DNA of 64,000 nucleotides. It comes from Dipteris shenzhenensis. Lineage: Eukaryota; Polypodiophyta; Polypodiopsida; Gleicheniales. A program made the position numbers and the translations under genes. The notes beneath the pieces are model-generated. The model saw nothing but the letters and a program-made list of their open reading frames with translations. It searched no databases and was not told where the DNA came from. Where the stretch lies: the NCBI GenBank assembly GCA_047967505.1, contig CM106539.1; one strand, 5' to 3'. Shown piece by piece: positions 34,101 to 43,540 of this stretch. How positions within the stretch are numbered: position 1 is the stretch's first letter; each line of letters opens with the position of its first letter.

Positions 34101-37100
34101 CTTGCTACGTTTTATGGTTAGTCTATGTACCAAATGGATGTCAAGACCACCTTCCTCAATGGGGATCTCAAGGAGGAGGTCTATGTGCATCAGCCCCAGG
34201 GTTTTGTTGTTCAGGGACAAGAGCACAAGGTATGCAAGATCAGGAAAGCCTTGTATGGGCTGAAGCAAGCGCCTCGTGCATGGTCTCATAAGATACATCA
34301 GTTCTTGCTGTCCCAGGGCTTTGTGAACACTCACACAGAGCCAAATTTATCATGTACTTCCTTTTAGTCTACTTCACTGTACAAAGAGCATAGGGTGTGG
34401 TATGTAGATAATGGAGTTTTGGAGATGTCAGGCCATGAGCCAGTTTTATTTCAGTTTTGGAGATGTAAAGCCATGAGCCAATTTTATTTCAGTTTTGGAT
34501 ATGTAAGGCCATGAGCCATTTTTATTTCAGTTTTAGGGATGTAAGACTCAAAGCCATTTTTATCTGAACAATCTGTACTTGTAGTTTTATAACACAGAAC
34601 CTCAGTCATTCACCGGTATGGTGAATGATAGTGGCGGGGGAACTGTTGTACTTTGGACCTCGGTTACGGATTCCCACCAAGAGTCACACCAGGGTCACAC
34701 CTTGTTCACACCTGGGTCACACCTTGTTTACATCATGGTCACTTGAGTAGTGTGCCAAGGATGGTTAGACCTTGGTCACACCTAGTTGCACGGTGTTCAC
34801 ATCTTGGTCACTCTGGAGCAACCAGTACATGACTTGGATATGACTGGAGCAGTACATGACTTGGACATGACTAGAGCAGTATATGACTGGAGGAGTATCA
34901 ACCGACCTTGGTCAAAGCTGATCAGAGTGAAGTACTAGCGCATTGGGTTGTAGGATTAAGAGTGCATAGGTGGTACACATGTTGGTGCACATGGGAAGCA
35001 ATTTAGTAGTTAAGAGGTACAGGTGGTGCACCAACCCTCGCTACCAACTAGTGTCAGGTGCACATGGAATAGATAGGAGTACACATGGAGTACTTGACTC
35101 CCTGACTCAGAAGAGGTTGGAGAGTTGCAGAAGCCATCAAGGACGAAGCAGCGGACAAACTACGGAACGGCTAAGGATACAGGAAGACAACCAATAGAAA
35201 GGAGGGAAGGGGATTTCCAGCGAGGAGGAGCAAATGAGGGGAAGGTGAAGAGGGCTAAAAGGGGGGGTGCATTCCAGCATAGGCGTGGAGGGCGTGAGTG
35301 AGATAAAGAGGCTAGAGTCAAGAGCTCGCCTAGTGTGTATCTTCTCCGGGTGTATCAGTCATTTGGTGTAGCTCTGACAAGTGCATGATTAATTCCTTCT
35401 AATGAACTATGCTTCTTCCCATCTCTACTCGCTCCTCTAAAATCTCTTCCTGTTGTGTTCTCCTCCCCTCCTCTCCCTTCACTTGGTATAACAGACCCTG
35501 TGTCATGTGGTTGGAGTTCTGTTCCATTCATGTCGAGGGTTGGCTCTTGTGATTTCGTGCTGCTTTAGTCTTCCTCCTGCTCACATCACTCTTGCACTTG
35601 TACCCCTCACACATCATTGACACCATCGATCAGCACTCGCCCCATGCACCATCTGTGACACCCATGGCACGTCCTGCTTGCTTCTCGCACCAGTGGCCCT
35701 AGGCCTCTGGTAATACTTCTGGAAGTGGTAGGACACCCCCCCCCTCTCAAACAACTTCCCAAGACAGAAATTTGTGTATAGGTGGGCCATAGACTTAAGA
35801 TGACATGATCCAAATTTCAATTGAAAATGATAAGAACTTCATACAATAATCCATGATTTATTTGCTTTGATACCAAATGAAACAGAGGCAGTCTTGACTC
35901 AGCTCAGTGAAGAAAGTATAGCAGGAGGTTAAGCTAGGCAGCCCTAGAAATAGAGTAGAAATAACCAACGGAAACCAATGAGTGCAAAACAGTCAACAAC
36001 ATGTACCTTTTGACTGGGGAAAGAATGATGGTCTGGTTTCACAACAGTTGCTGCACATTGACAGGATAGAAAACTCCTTATTGAGTTTAGCTTGAGAAAA
36101 AGGCTCAGTTGTACGAAATAACAAATGTTGGACAACCAGGCTCTTTAGAGTTTTAAGGCTGGCTGTAGAATTACAACTATGTATATGGGATTATGCCATT
36201 ACAATGGGTGACACATGGCAGCTTGCTATTAAACACATATCCCAATGTGCCGCATGGCATACACAAGAAAGCTTGAACAAAAAGACCTAAATAACTCCAC
36301 GAAAAAGACACCAGATTGTAACAAATGAGTAGCTACTCATCAAGCCCTATCAAAAGGACACTAGCCATTAAAAACTAAGTGACTAGTCTTTGTGTGTGTG
36401 TGTGTGAGAGAGAGAGAGAGGGAGGGAGAGAGAGAGAAAGAGAGTAAATTACCTATAAAGAAAAAGCCTCAGGGGATCACATGAGAGGATCAGGGCATAA
36501 ATCCGTAAATCAAATTTGTATCCATTAAGAAGCATTGGATTTGTCAAATATTTTTGTGCAAGCATATTTGCTCCAGCCATCCCTCCAACAGCTTGTTTTA
36601 AATCTGCCACGCTCTGTACCAGCACAACACCTCGACCCTGCCAATATGTCAAAAGCAACAATGTAATGCCATAAATCACTAAGTATGATCGAAGGAGCAT
36701 GTAAGGTTGGGCACAAGGTTTCATTATATGCCTGTTTATTGGGCCTGTATTCTAAAACAACAGTTCCTAGAAAACTTATTCAAGTAAAGCCCTTATACCG
36801 CTGCCTAATTAGACTATTGAAGTGATATATATCAGGACAGAAGCACCCCTATCAGAACAATCTTCAAAAAGCATGTTGTCAAAAAACAAACAAGTAATAA
36901 ATTTGGAAACTCTTCAGGTTAGCAGTTATAGATTGTTCTTCCGTTCAAATGAATCTTCACAAGAAAATAACTTTGTTTTGTTTTTAATTCCAAACGTTAT
37001 ATGTTATTATACATGCTGGAAAACCTTACAAAGGACGGTGTTATCTCAAAGGGGCTTATCCTTAAGGACGTATTTTCATAAAATCCAATGCTAAAGAGTC

Positions 37101-38759
37101 CCAATCTTAAAAGTAGTAGAAGTAAAGAAGCTTCATAACAGTTGTGCTGAGCCACAGTCTCTGAGACTTTCAGTTTTGAAAGAGGAAATCTCTCGAACTA
37201 GGTGACTGAGAGGCAAACGATCTTTTGTTTTGCAGAAAGCGCAAGGGGTACTAAGGTTCTACAATTGTATGTGATCTCAAATCCAATTCAGCAAGTCATT
37301 GCACCAATATAAAATATCTAGCAGCCTTGCAGACCTGTTCAGGACAGGCTACATGGTCTTGATAATTATCTGAATATGGGCCGCTCGGTGTTTGATACAT
37401 TGGGATTTGTAAATTACATATTTTTGGGGGAATATTGTTGGGCATATTTGGGAGCAATATGTAACAATGATGCAAGTAGTTGCCACAAGATCACTCATCC
37501 CCATATGTGTACTTATTATATAGAGCAGATACACGACTAGAATTTGATTTGCAAAGGCAGTGAAGGTCTACCCGCAGCACAGCTGAAAAATCATGAATTT
37601 TCTGTGAAAGATGACCCCGTACATAGGTTTAGTAGCCCTGACGCTTATCTCAAGAACATAAAAGGACGAATAAGACTATTATGGGGCCTTAGAAGTTACA
37701 ACTACACGTCTTTGGAGAAACACCTAGCCAGCTATGCATCCAACCAGGGACACAGTGGTAAAACAGAGAACAGACTGATAGTTGCTGCCTACAATGTCAT
37801 ATTCAGATATAGGCTGTTCGTCAAGTTGACGAATAACAAGTCCTCTATTTACATACTATGACCACATAAGACTTTCTTTTATTGTACCTCTTCGGTTCTA
37901 GCGTTAGGACACGTGCTTAAAAGGAAAGCCTGTTTCATGCGAAAATATGAAGAAAGTTCATACATTAAGTTTACCTGGCATCCATTGTCTGGTTTGAGAA
38001 TATAAGTCCGTAGCCTCTCAGAATTTAGACGCATGATGAGATCTTGAATATGGTTAGGAAGGATAAAGGCACGAGGGAAGAATTTATACTCTGCAGGAAA
38101 CAGCCTGGGCACGACATTCGTCGAGTTACATGAAGTTTAAAGTTTGCTGTTTCGTGCAGATATACATTCATCCATAAATTGATTAAGCAACCTAAGACAA
38201 GTCGCATTATGAATGATAACTGGAATATAATAAGACTCAAGGCAGTGAACGAGATCAAACCTCCTCATGTTTGAGAGGTGGCGGGCAAGAGACTTTTTTC
38301 GGCAGATTTGCAGCATACCAAGAAAATGATTAACTTTCTGTCCCCGCCTTAAACTCAGAAGCCTCTCTGGACCTATCGATGTGTCTGCTAACACGCAAAA
38401 CTACAGGTCACATATTGCTTGAATAGTCGGCCAGATCAAAATTTTAAATCACCGAAACGTGTTTCCAATGCCCTAGTCCTGCCGTTTGGTGTAAAATGAT
38501 ACAACCGAATACCGTGAAGCGTCCAAGCCTATGCTTTTTCTTGTGTGCTCCATTCGGAGTAAAAGTATTTTGAACCTGTCCAGAAAAGGTGCCAAGGCTT
38601 ATCGTTGACACCCTCTTGCCACCCTAGTTTCTGTATGACAATCCGAAGAACTTCGTACTTGCAGCAGGACAAATCCACCCTTATTTCGTCCGACCACTTC
38701 TTCTTTTTCCTTTTCTTTGTTCCAGACCCTTCGTCTTCTGCTTTCCCCTTGCCTTCCAT
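20859..38759 (-). CDS. Tubulin tyrosine ligase-like protein (TTLL polyglutamylase), six exons
   Basis: ATP-dependent ligase family that adds glutamates to tubulin tails; TTLL4/6/7/13-type enzymes act on axonemes, basal bodies and stable microtubules. I assembled six minus-strand exons: 38576-38759, 38261-38384, 37975-38104, 36453-36637, 22444-22828 and 20859-22169. All introns are GT-AG and all junction phases agree, giving 772 residues. The start at 38759 has a strong context (GCGCCCATGG); no in-frame stop was found in the stretch read upstream, so a longer N-terminus is possible. The TTL domain spans about residues 20-365. Visible motifs are KPDNGCQGRG (140-149), [27 protein letters not shown] (233-241), [13 protein letters not shown] and LLEVNHSPSF (334-343). 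The C-terminal 400 residues are less conserved. The phase agreement makes this call strong. The exact specificity (initiator, elongator, alpha or beta tubulin) is not decided. Confidence 0.92.
22444..22828 (-). CDS. TTLL exon 5
   Basis: It begins in phase after a GCATAG acceptor, so that LFLYR of exon 4 joins [11 protein letters not shown]. It carries [15 protein letters not shown] and the acidic metal-binding stretch [21 protein letters not shown], ending at a GAG/GTCTAT donor. The acceptor has a weak pyrimidine tract, but the protein join is exactly that expected for the family. Unusually, this exon lies about 13.6 kb from exon 4. Confidence 0.9.
23652..25633. repeat. 560-bp tandem array, about 3.5 copies
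   Basis: Units start with GACAGAAACTTAGTACG at 23663, 24223, 24783 and 25346, giving periods of 560, 560 and 563 (the third unit has three extra bases, TCC, near 24931). The fourth copy stops at about 25620. The copies differ at only a few positions (for example CTAGG/CTAGA and TATCAACT/TATCAGCT), so the amplification is recent. Each unit contains a GATGACGTCA palindrome. The array is bounded on both sides by ATGTTAAACAAGA (23652-23664 and 25621-25633). No long open frame is present. Confidence 0.92.
26203..26224 (+). repeat. Poly-G run with GGG repeats
   Basis: Thirteen consecutive G, then C-GGG-C-GGGG. This could form a G-quadruplex on the plus strand, which is the non-template strand for TTLL transcription. 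Confidence 0.7.
26600..27230 (+). mobile_element. Copia gag remnant
   Basis: [18 protein letters not shown] (about 26838-26890) is the typical start of a Ty1/copia Gag, followed by VWRVVTGVE. Reading then breaks at a stop near 26965. A weak primer-binding-like GGTAGAGCC lies near 26613. No pol was found downstream. Confidence 0.55.
27480..27715 (+). mobile_element. hAT-like transposase fragment
   Basis: The end of an open frame carries [20 protein letters not shown] (about 27516-27575). This resembles the conserved C-terminal segment of plant hAT-type (DUF659-containing) transposases, usually S.RVEDLV.VH.NLRLL. An acidic tail follows. Only this short stretch supports the call. Confidence 0.4.
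27870..28026 (-). mobile_element. Copia 3' LTR start (minus strand)
   Basis: On the minus strand a purine tract GCAAGGGGAG is followed from about 28026 by TGTTGAAAATATTG, as at a polypurine tract/LTR junction of copia elements. The lower end of the LTR is not defined. Confidence 0.5.
28027..28700 (-). pseudogene. Copia RNase H fragment
   Basis: [18 protein letters not shown] (about 28370-28423) and [11 protein letters not shown] (28196-28230) are the conserved copia RNase H core and end, followed by [20 protein letters not shown]. Upstream there is RYLQGT and a Trp-containing WVGDYD segment in shifted frames. Stops interrupt it. The rest of pol is not found, so this is a 3' fragment adjoining its LTR. 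Confidence 0.75.
28840..29455 (-). other. Coding-like segment, unidentified
   Basis: One minus-strand frame (29195-29455, 86 codons) ends at a stop. The next frame then stays open for about 95 codons, with balanced, hydrophilic composition (for example [20 protein letters not shown] and [20 protein letters not shown]). The continuity suggests old coding sequence broken by a stop or frameshift, perhaps ORF1 of a non-LTR element or a captured gene piece. I recognise no domain. Confidence 0.3.
29966..30069. repeat. Three copies of a 34-35 bp minisatellite
   Basis: AATTACTAGTGTTCTGGATG-type units start at 29966, 30001 and 30035, each ending ...GATCACCCC or similar, with several differences between copies. 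It lies just upstream of a copia LTR. Confidence 0.8.
30162..30730 (+). mobile_element. 5' LTR of the intronic copia element
   Basis: It begins TGTTGTACTTTGAACCTCGG and matches the 3' copy at 34644-34916 over its first ~310 bases. It is rich in internal repeats: GGTCACACCT-like words (30178-30300) and CATGACTTGGACATGACTGG-like words (30344-30430). The right end is not certain because the 3' copy diverges after GACCTTGGTCAA. No clear primer-binding site was found. Confidence 0.65.
31196..31597 (+). mobile_element. 5'-truncated LINE 3' end with poly(A)
   Basis: About 400 bp homologous to the tail of the LINE at 41390-41760 (shared phrases ACCAACTC.AGC, AAGCA.AG.TCTTACC and TATGATCATAATATAA). 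It ends in a run of 12 A at 31586-31597. It lies within the gag region of the surrounding copia element. Similar ATTGA words flank it, suggesting a short target duplication, but this is not clean. Confidence 0.65.
31598..34366 (+). pseudogene. Copia gag-pol in TTLL intron 4, broken
   Basis: The gag zinc knuckle [14 protein letters not shown] lies at about 31900-31941. The protease motif [13 protein letters not shown] is near 32170-32210. Integrase pieces include [11 protein letters not shown] near 32955 and [12 protein letters not shown] near 33015. RT starts in [10 protein letters not shown] (about 33854) and reads [29 protein letters not shown] and [13 protein letters not shown]. It stops near 34366, before the YVDD motif. 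RNase H is absent. Many stops and frameshifts; inactive. Confidence 0.8.
34421..34568. repeat. Four copies of a 38-bp minisatellite
   Basis: Units of the form GGAGATGTAAGGCCATGAGC..TTTTATTTCAGTTTT start at 34421, 34459, 34497 and 34535. They lie between the broken RT and the 3' LTR of the intronic copia element. Confidence 0.85.
34644..34916 (+). mobile_element. 3' LTR of the intronic copia element, partial
   Basis: It begins TGTTGTACTTTGGACCTCGG just after a purine tract (GTGGCGGGGGAA). It matches the 5' LTR to about GACCTTGGTCAA, then diverges, so it is probably truncated. It carries a small insertion relative to the 5' copy near 34745. Confidence 0.7.
34917..36389. other. Intron sequence, mostly unidentified
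   Basis: No domain was recognised. A primer-binding-like motif reads TTTGGTATCAAAGC on the minus strand at 35864-35877, which suggests the 5' end of another minus-strand LTR element. The LTR could not be delimited. A run of nine C lies at about 35736-35744. Confidence 0.35.
36390..36444. repeat. (GT)n/(GA)n compound microsatellite
   Basis: A GT run passes into GA-rich repeats. It starts 8 bases inside intron 4 from the exon 4 donor, so on the transcribed strand it is a long pyrimidine tract right after the 5' splice site. Confidence 0.85.
36453..38759 (-). CDS. TTLL exons 1-4
   Basis: Exon 1 (38576-38759) encodes a basic start (KKRKKKKW) and the first TTL block, ending W-T-G/ . Exon 2 (38261-38384) completes [10 protein letters not shown] and encodes [20 protein letters not shown]. 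Exon 3 (37975-38104) encodes [16 protein letters not shown] and ends at KPDNGCQ. Exon 4 (36453-36637) starts GRGVVLVQ and encodes the ATP-grasp strand YKFDLRIYA and the end LFLY-R. Introns 1 and 2 are short (191 and 156 bp). Intron 3 is 1337 bp and contains no recognised element. The Lys and Arg residues expected for ATP binding are in place. Confidence 0.9.
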
Positions 38760-39345
38760 GGGCGCTCCTCGTGACAACAACTGCTGGCGTCCCTCCTGGA
38801 AGGGACGTACAAAAATCGAAACAAGCGAACATGAAATGTAAGGACAGGACGCGCTCAGATCCGCGGGGTGGCTTTGTCTCTATCTGTTCGGGCGGGGCGG
38901 CGGGTGAGGGGAGAGATCCTGGGAGCCTAAAACAAGAGGGGCGGGAGAATCGAGAGAAAGCCCGTGATGGAAGCCTACCTGAGGGAGGATGGGATTGTGG
39001 GAGGAAGAAATGGAAAGGGGGGGTGAGGGAAGAAGTGGGGGGAGGGAAGAGGTGAGGGATTGCTGGGTGCGGGGCATCAATGGCGATGAGCAATGGGTAC
39101 TTCGCGTTCACATGACTTGGAAATGCCTGACCGTTGGCCGTTGGCCGTTGGCCACCTTTTCCCAACCTCAAACGCTACTCCTAAACCTCATTTTTATATT
39201 TCACACACACTCCTTCGTTCCATGAGCCTTTGTGACCATTGGTTCCCATCACTATTTCCCACTCGCTTCGTGTATCACTCCGCTAACCTCCTTCGGCTCC
39301 CCCCTCGGTACGTGACGCTCTGCATGTGACGTGCTGCCCGTGCGG
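38760..39345 (-). promoter_or_regulatory. Probable TTLL promoter and 5' UTR, CpG-rich
   Basis: Immediately upstream of the TTLL start the sequence becomes rich in G, C and CpG, unlike the AT-rich, CpG-poor repeats elsewhere. It contains a polypurine (plus strand) block at about 38935-39060 and three copies of CCGTTGG at 39131-39153. Open frames on both strands here are by-products of composition. No TATA box or start site can be fixed from sequence alone. Confidence 0.45.
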
Positions 39346-39944
39346 GGTCAGAGAGAAACATAATGCCAGTATCTTGTGACCCTGCTCTCGAGGTGCTATG
39401 AGAACAATCAAGTGCATTGAGCAATAGCAACCCTCAGGAATGAGTGCATTGTCATTAAGATCAACAGTTCATGCTAACAAGCAACAAGCTTTGCTTGGTT
39501 CGGCATATTATCATAAAAGGTATATCCAAGGGTTTGAAGACAATTTGGATTATTTTAAGAGGTACTCTAATCTTTGACCAAATGTATGACACACACTCAA
39601 AAAGGTGCCAAAGTTAAGAGGCCAGGTGAGAGAAACACTTGCAATGAGGTGGAAGCCAATCGAAAATCATAACTCTGGTCTTGCCAAGGTTGACCGTCAA
39701 ATCTCTCTCCTTACAAAACATCTCGAGGGCACAGCCTCTAGACTAAATTCTAGCAACTAGGGTGGGTAGGCAACCTAAGGACAGAAACAAAGGAAGACAA
39801 AAGAATGAACGAGGGATGGCGTTTTGTAATTGTCATAAAGTCTTAACAAAAGAGTAGATTATAGCAAGCTAGAGAGAAGGAGGCTTATGCTTGGAAAACA
39901 ACAGTGTGCGCCTGTCGTGAGCACCTCAAGACATAAAAATTAAA

Positions 39945-40745
39945 TGAATCTAGATTGTGCAAAGATATGTTGGAAAAGGAAAGAGGACAAGGTTTTGGGC
40001 ATTTCTTAAGAACAAGTTAGGAAATATAATTGTATAATAATACATAGTATAATAATTATAACCACACATAATGTGGGTGGGGAGGCAACATGCTTCCTTT
40101 CCCAAAGAATTATAATCCGACGGAAAGGGCCCTTCCGTGGGCATTGTATTTGAGACATTGTGTATATTAGCGTGTATTAGGGTCTTGAAGAGGTCTTGAG
40201 TGAAAAATAGTGGATGGATAAGATTTTGAGATATTACGTGATGTCAATAGGCAACCGTTCTCGTATTTGTATGAGAAGGCATATGTGCTAAAATCCAATG
40301 CATATTTGTCATTTTTTTAGTTCCCTATACCTGAGAAGTCTCAAGTTTGGAGCGAACGCAAGAGTTGTCAAGTTTGTTGCTGCAATGTTTTCCCTTATAC
40401 ACTCGAAGAAAACTCAAGATAGAAACTAAATGCTGTAAGAATTTAGATTGCGTAAATGTATCTTGGGAAGAGAAAGAGAACAAAGTTTCTTAATTATAAT
40501 ATATTTAACGTATTATATAACCACACATAATGTGGGTGGGGGAGGTGGCACGCTTCCTTTCCAAAGAATTAATAATCCAAGGGAATGCGCTCTTCCCTAG
40601 GTATCATCTTTTTTAGAGTCGCGTACATTATAGTCTTGAAAAAGTCTTCAATGGAAAATAGTGGATGCATAAGACAGTGACATGTTATGTGGATGTCAAT
40701 TACCAATCCTTCTTGTACTTGTATTGCAACTGAAGAAATGAATAT
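39945..40745. repeat. Duplicated non-coding block, two direct copies
   Basis: Copy 1 (about 39945-40290) and copy 2 (about 40438-40745) share CCACACATAATGTGGGTGGG, GCTTCCTTTCC.AAAGAATTA, AAAATAGTGGATG.ATAAGA and other phrases in the same order. The spacing is about 495 bp and divergence is moderate. Each copy has a CCACA.ATAATGTGG imperfect palindrome. No coding capacity was seen. Confidence 0.7.
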
Positions 40746-41389
40746 CATGTGTACACCAACCAGATAGATTTCTTTCACTTTTTGTAAACATTGGAATACA
40801 TAGATGTGAATTCAAACATAACAATGGGTGACAAGTTTATCTGGCATGCAATCTTGCACAATACTTTTTATAAAGTAACAAATATGATTTTATGAATGTA
40901 AATTAATTTTTTGCAATCAAAATAGTCCAAAATATCAAATCTAGAAACAAAGATCCATGGCCAACCAACAGGGGAGAACTTAGGGTTGGGTGTTGTGTTG
41001 TTGCTTATGTCAAGAATTATATGGGTTGCAGTTTGATATCATTGCACTAGATATACAACTCAAATGGGGTTGGATGGGATGGTAAATTGCAATGGGCTAA
41101 TGTTGATGAGAGAAACCAAAGGACAGTGGGTGACCTTTATGATAAGCCTCTTAGACACAAACATACACTGAACACAAAGAAAGTGCCAGCAACTCATATA
41201 TTTCATCAATACATCTTGCAGCAACAATCATGACTTCAAGAACCCACACTTTTAATTTTTCCTTCTGCAAACAAGAACAACAATCAAAGGAGGATCTCAT
41301 ATACAATAAAGACTCCGATATGCCACAAAGTAGGAGCACCACCCTTCTTCCAATCCCGAGACACTCACAAACTTCCTCTTTTGGGCAAA

Positions 41390-43540
41390 AAAAAGAGTTT
41401 GATTATATTATGATCATAAGCTTTGTACACATAAGTTCCTTAATACAAAAGACCCTTCTCTAGAGTGGAATAACCAGCATGTAAATAAAGTAATTCCTGC
41501 TCAGAGAAAAAAAGCCAAAAATTGCTTCCCCTAGTGACATGACAGCCTCGAGATAACTCCTGGGTAGAAGGGAAAAATGTACAGTTAGCTTGCAGGTTCA
41601 TCTTTGACAAGGAATAAGGAAGGTAAGAGCTATGCTTGCAGGTCCATGCTGGAGTTGGTACATCTCCCAACATCTCTTATGTGAGCCTCCAATTCAGCCT
41701 ATAATTGAGAGATCTGTTCATTAAAGTTATGCATTTCCTGATCCATCAAAAATTTGGCCTAGAACACTGAAGGTAGTACTTAGTTAGTAAGAACATTTCT
41801 TCCATACCAATTCAAAAAAAACTGATCAGCATGCATGACCTCATCATTAAACTGATAAGCATTCCTGGCAATCCATATAAACCATAGTGCATGTGCTTTG
41901 ATGTAGACCCATGTGGCATAAGGCAGCTTGAGTTCAACTCCCAGAAGAATTGATTTCCAGTTGATTGCTTCCCCTATCATTAGCTGAATCACCTTCTAGA
42001 ATTTGCTTGCCTTGGGGCAGGAAATAAATAGATGGAAAATATCTTCTTTGAGTCCCAAACAAGATTTACATGTGCCATCTCCCTTGCCAATCCTCAAGCT
42101 TCTGCAACTAGTCCAGACTGCTTTATGTAGAATTAGCCATAGAAGAGTGGACATTTTCTCTGGTATCTTTTTCTCCCAGATTAGTGAAAACCTGATATCT
42201 CATTTCCTTTTAGTATCAGCTAGCTTCCATCTAGCATTGAGGGTGGAAACCACCTCTTCAATGCCCTTAGAATGAGTAGGTATGGGTAGAAAAGATGAGC
42301 TGCCAACCCAGCTAAACTCTCTAGTGAAGTTTAAGACCCTGCCCCCTTTCCAAGTAATGTCTCCCTCCCACAGTTGTAATCTATTCATGATCATCTCTTG
42401 ATCTGCATTACTGAGTCTGAATTCCCTTCTGATCTCCAGCCATGTCTTCCATTTGAAATTGGCTTTGTCCCACAAATCTTCCCAAGTGATTAGACCTTTT
42501 TTTGAAAGTTGCCATGCTTTTAGAAAATCCTCATCACTTAGTTGCTGTTTGGTTTAAAAAACAAAAACCCAAATTGAGTCCAGAGTCATGAAACTCCCTT
42601 TAGTAGAGAGGACTATGTGGCTCTTGATCTGTTCAAAGGCCCCCCATACGATTTTCCTGAGTTGACTCCCCTTAGTCATACATGCATTGTTGGTGGCCAA
42701 GCGGAAAGTGACCTTGTCCTTCACTAGTTGACCCTTAGAAATCTTCACCTCCTCTTCCCCCTTGTTTGAGTCACCTCCTCTTCCCCCTTGTTTGAGACAT
42801 TCCCAATTTTTGCTTCTGCACTCCTCTTGAGTTTGACTTTTTACAGTCCACTTGGACTTAGAGGCTTGATTAGCCTGTTGTTGGGTTTGTTCCTAAGGTT
42901 GCTTAGGCCTGTTTCTTTTCAAGGGACAGATTTTTACTATATGGGTAGACAAACCACACAGAAAATAGGAATTAGGTAGGTTCTCATAAACCAAAGGCTG
43001 TTCCATGAAAATACTCCCATTCCTATTGACAATTACCAAGGCATCTGGGAGTTCTTCAACAACATCTAGCGTGACACATACTTGAGGATGTCTTTACATC
43101 CATGACCTACCCTAAGCTTCTACAAAGGTTAGGAGCTTGATTTAATAGAGAAAAAGGGAGTTCAAGAAGTTCAACCCACACTGGAACAAAAGTAGATCTA
43201 GGCTTGTCTGGGTTGAAATCCTAGGTCCAAAATTCCAAGTAGAGAGGTTGATGTCTAATAGTCCAGAGGGCATGGTGTAAGGCTTTCCAAGCCATGTCTT
43301 CAGTCTCAAATAACAAGAAAAAGAAGCCTCTTCTCAAAAACCTCACACTAGTGACCACTAGACCTTTTCTAATCCAGTTATTCCCTAGCCACAACCCTCA
43401 AGAAAAGCAGTAGGAGGTCTAGGTCCAAGGAGATGACCAATTAAAGCATGGGATGAAAGCCAATGTATGGACTGCTCTAATCTATCCTCATCCAAAAAAG
43501 CAGCCACTTTACCTTTAGCAAATGATTTCTCCTCACCTTC
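41390..43540 (-). mobile_element. LINE-type retrotransposon remnant
   Basis: On the minus strand a DUF4283-like ORF1 domain reads from about 43540 (EDRLEQSIHWLSSHALIGH, LGPRPPTAFL) to a degenerate zinc knuckle (YFLCGLSTHIVKICPLKRN, about 42910-42965), with stops and frameshifts. It is followed directly by the end of a reverse transcriptase ORF: WEDLWDKANFKWKTWLEIRR (about 42435-42490), then the zf-RVT region with CKSCLGLKEDIFHLFISCP (about 42020-42075) and ARNAYQFNDE near 41850. Endonuclease and RT core are missing, so there is an internal deletion. The 3' tail (41390-41760) matches the LINE tail at 31196-31597. Confidence 0.7.

Larger units (their letters stand above)
22829..36452 (-). other. 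TTLL intron 4, about 13.6 kb
   Basis: Bounded by TTTATAG/GTAATT at the exon 4 end and GATGCATAG/GGAAGG at the exon 5 start. It contains the 560-bp tandem array (23652-25633), copia fragments (26600-27230 and 27860-28700), a hAT-like fragment, minisatellites and a copia element with an embedded LINE tail (30162-34916). The stretch 22829-23651 and most of 25634-26590 hold nothing I can identify. The (GT)n/(GA)n microsatellite at 36390-36444 lies just inside the donor. Confidence 0.85.

Noticed and set aside
38599-39171. 190-codon minus-strand frame upstream of and overlapping TTLL exon 1
   Set aside because: It is in a different frame from the TTLL start, is Pro/Ser/Arg-rich from the GC-rich promoter, and shows no domain.
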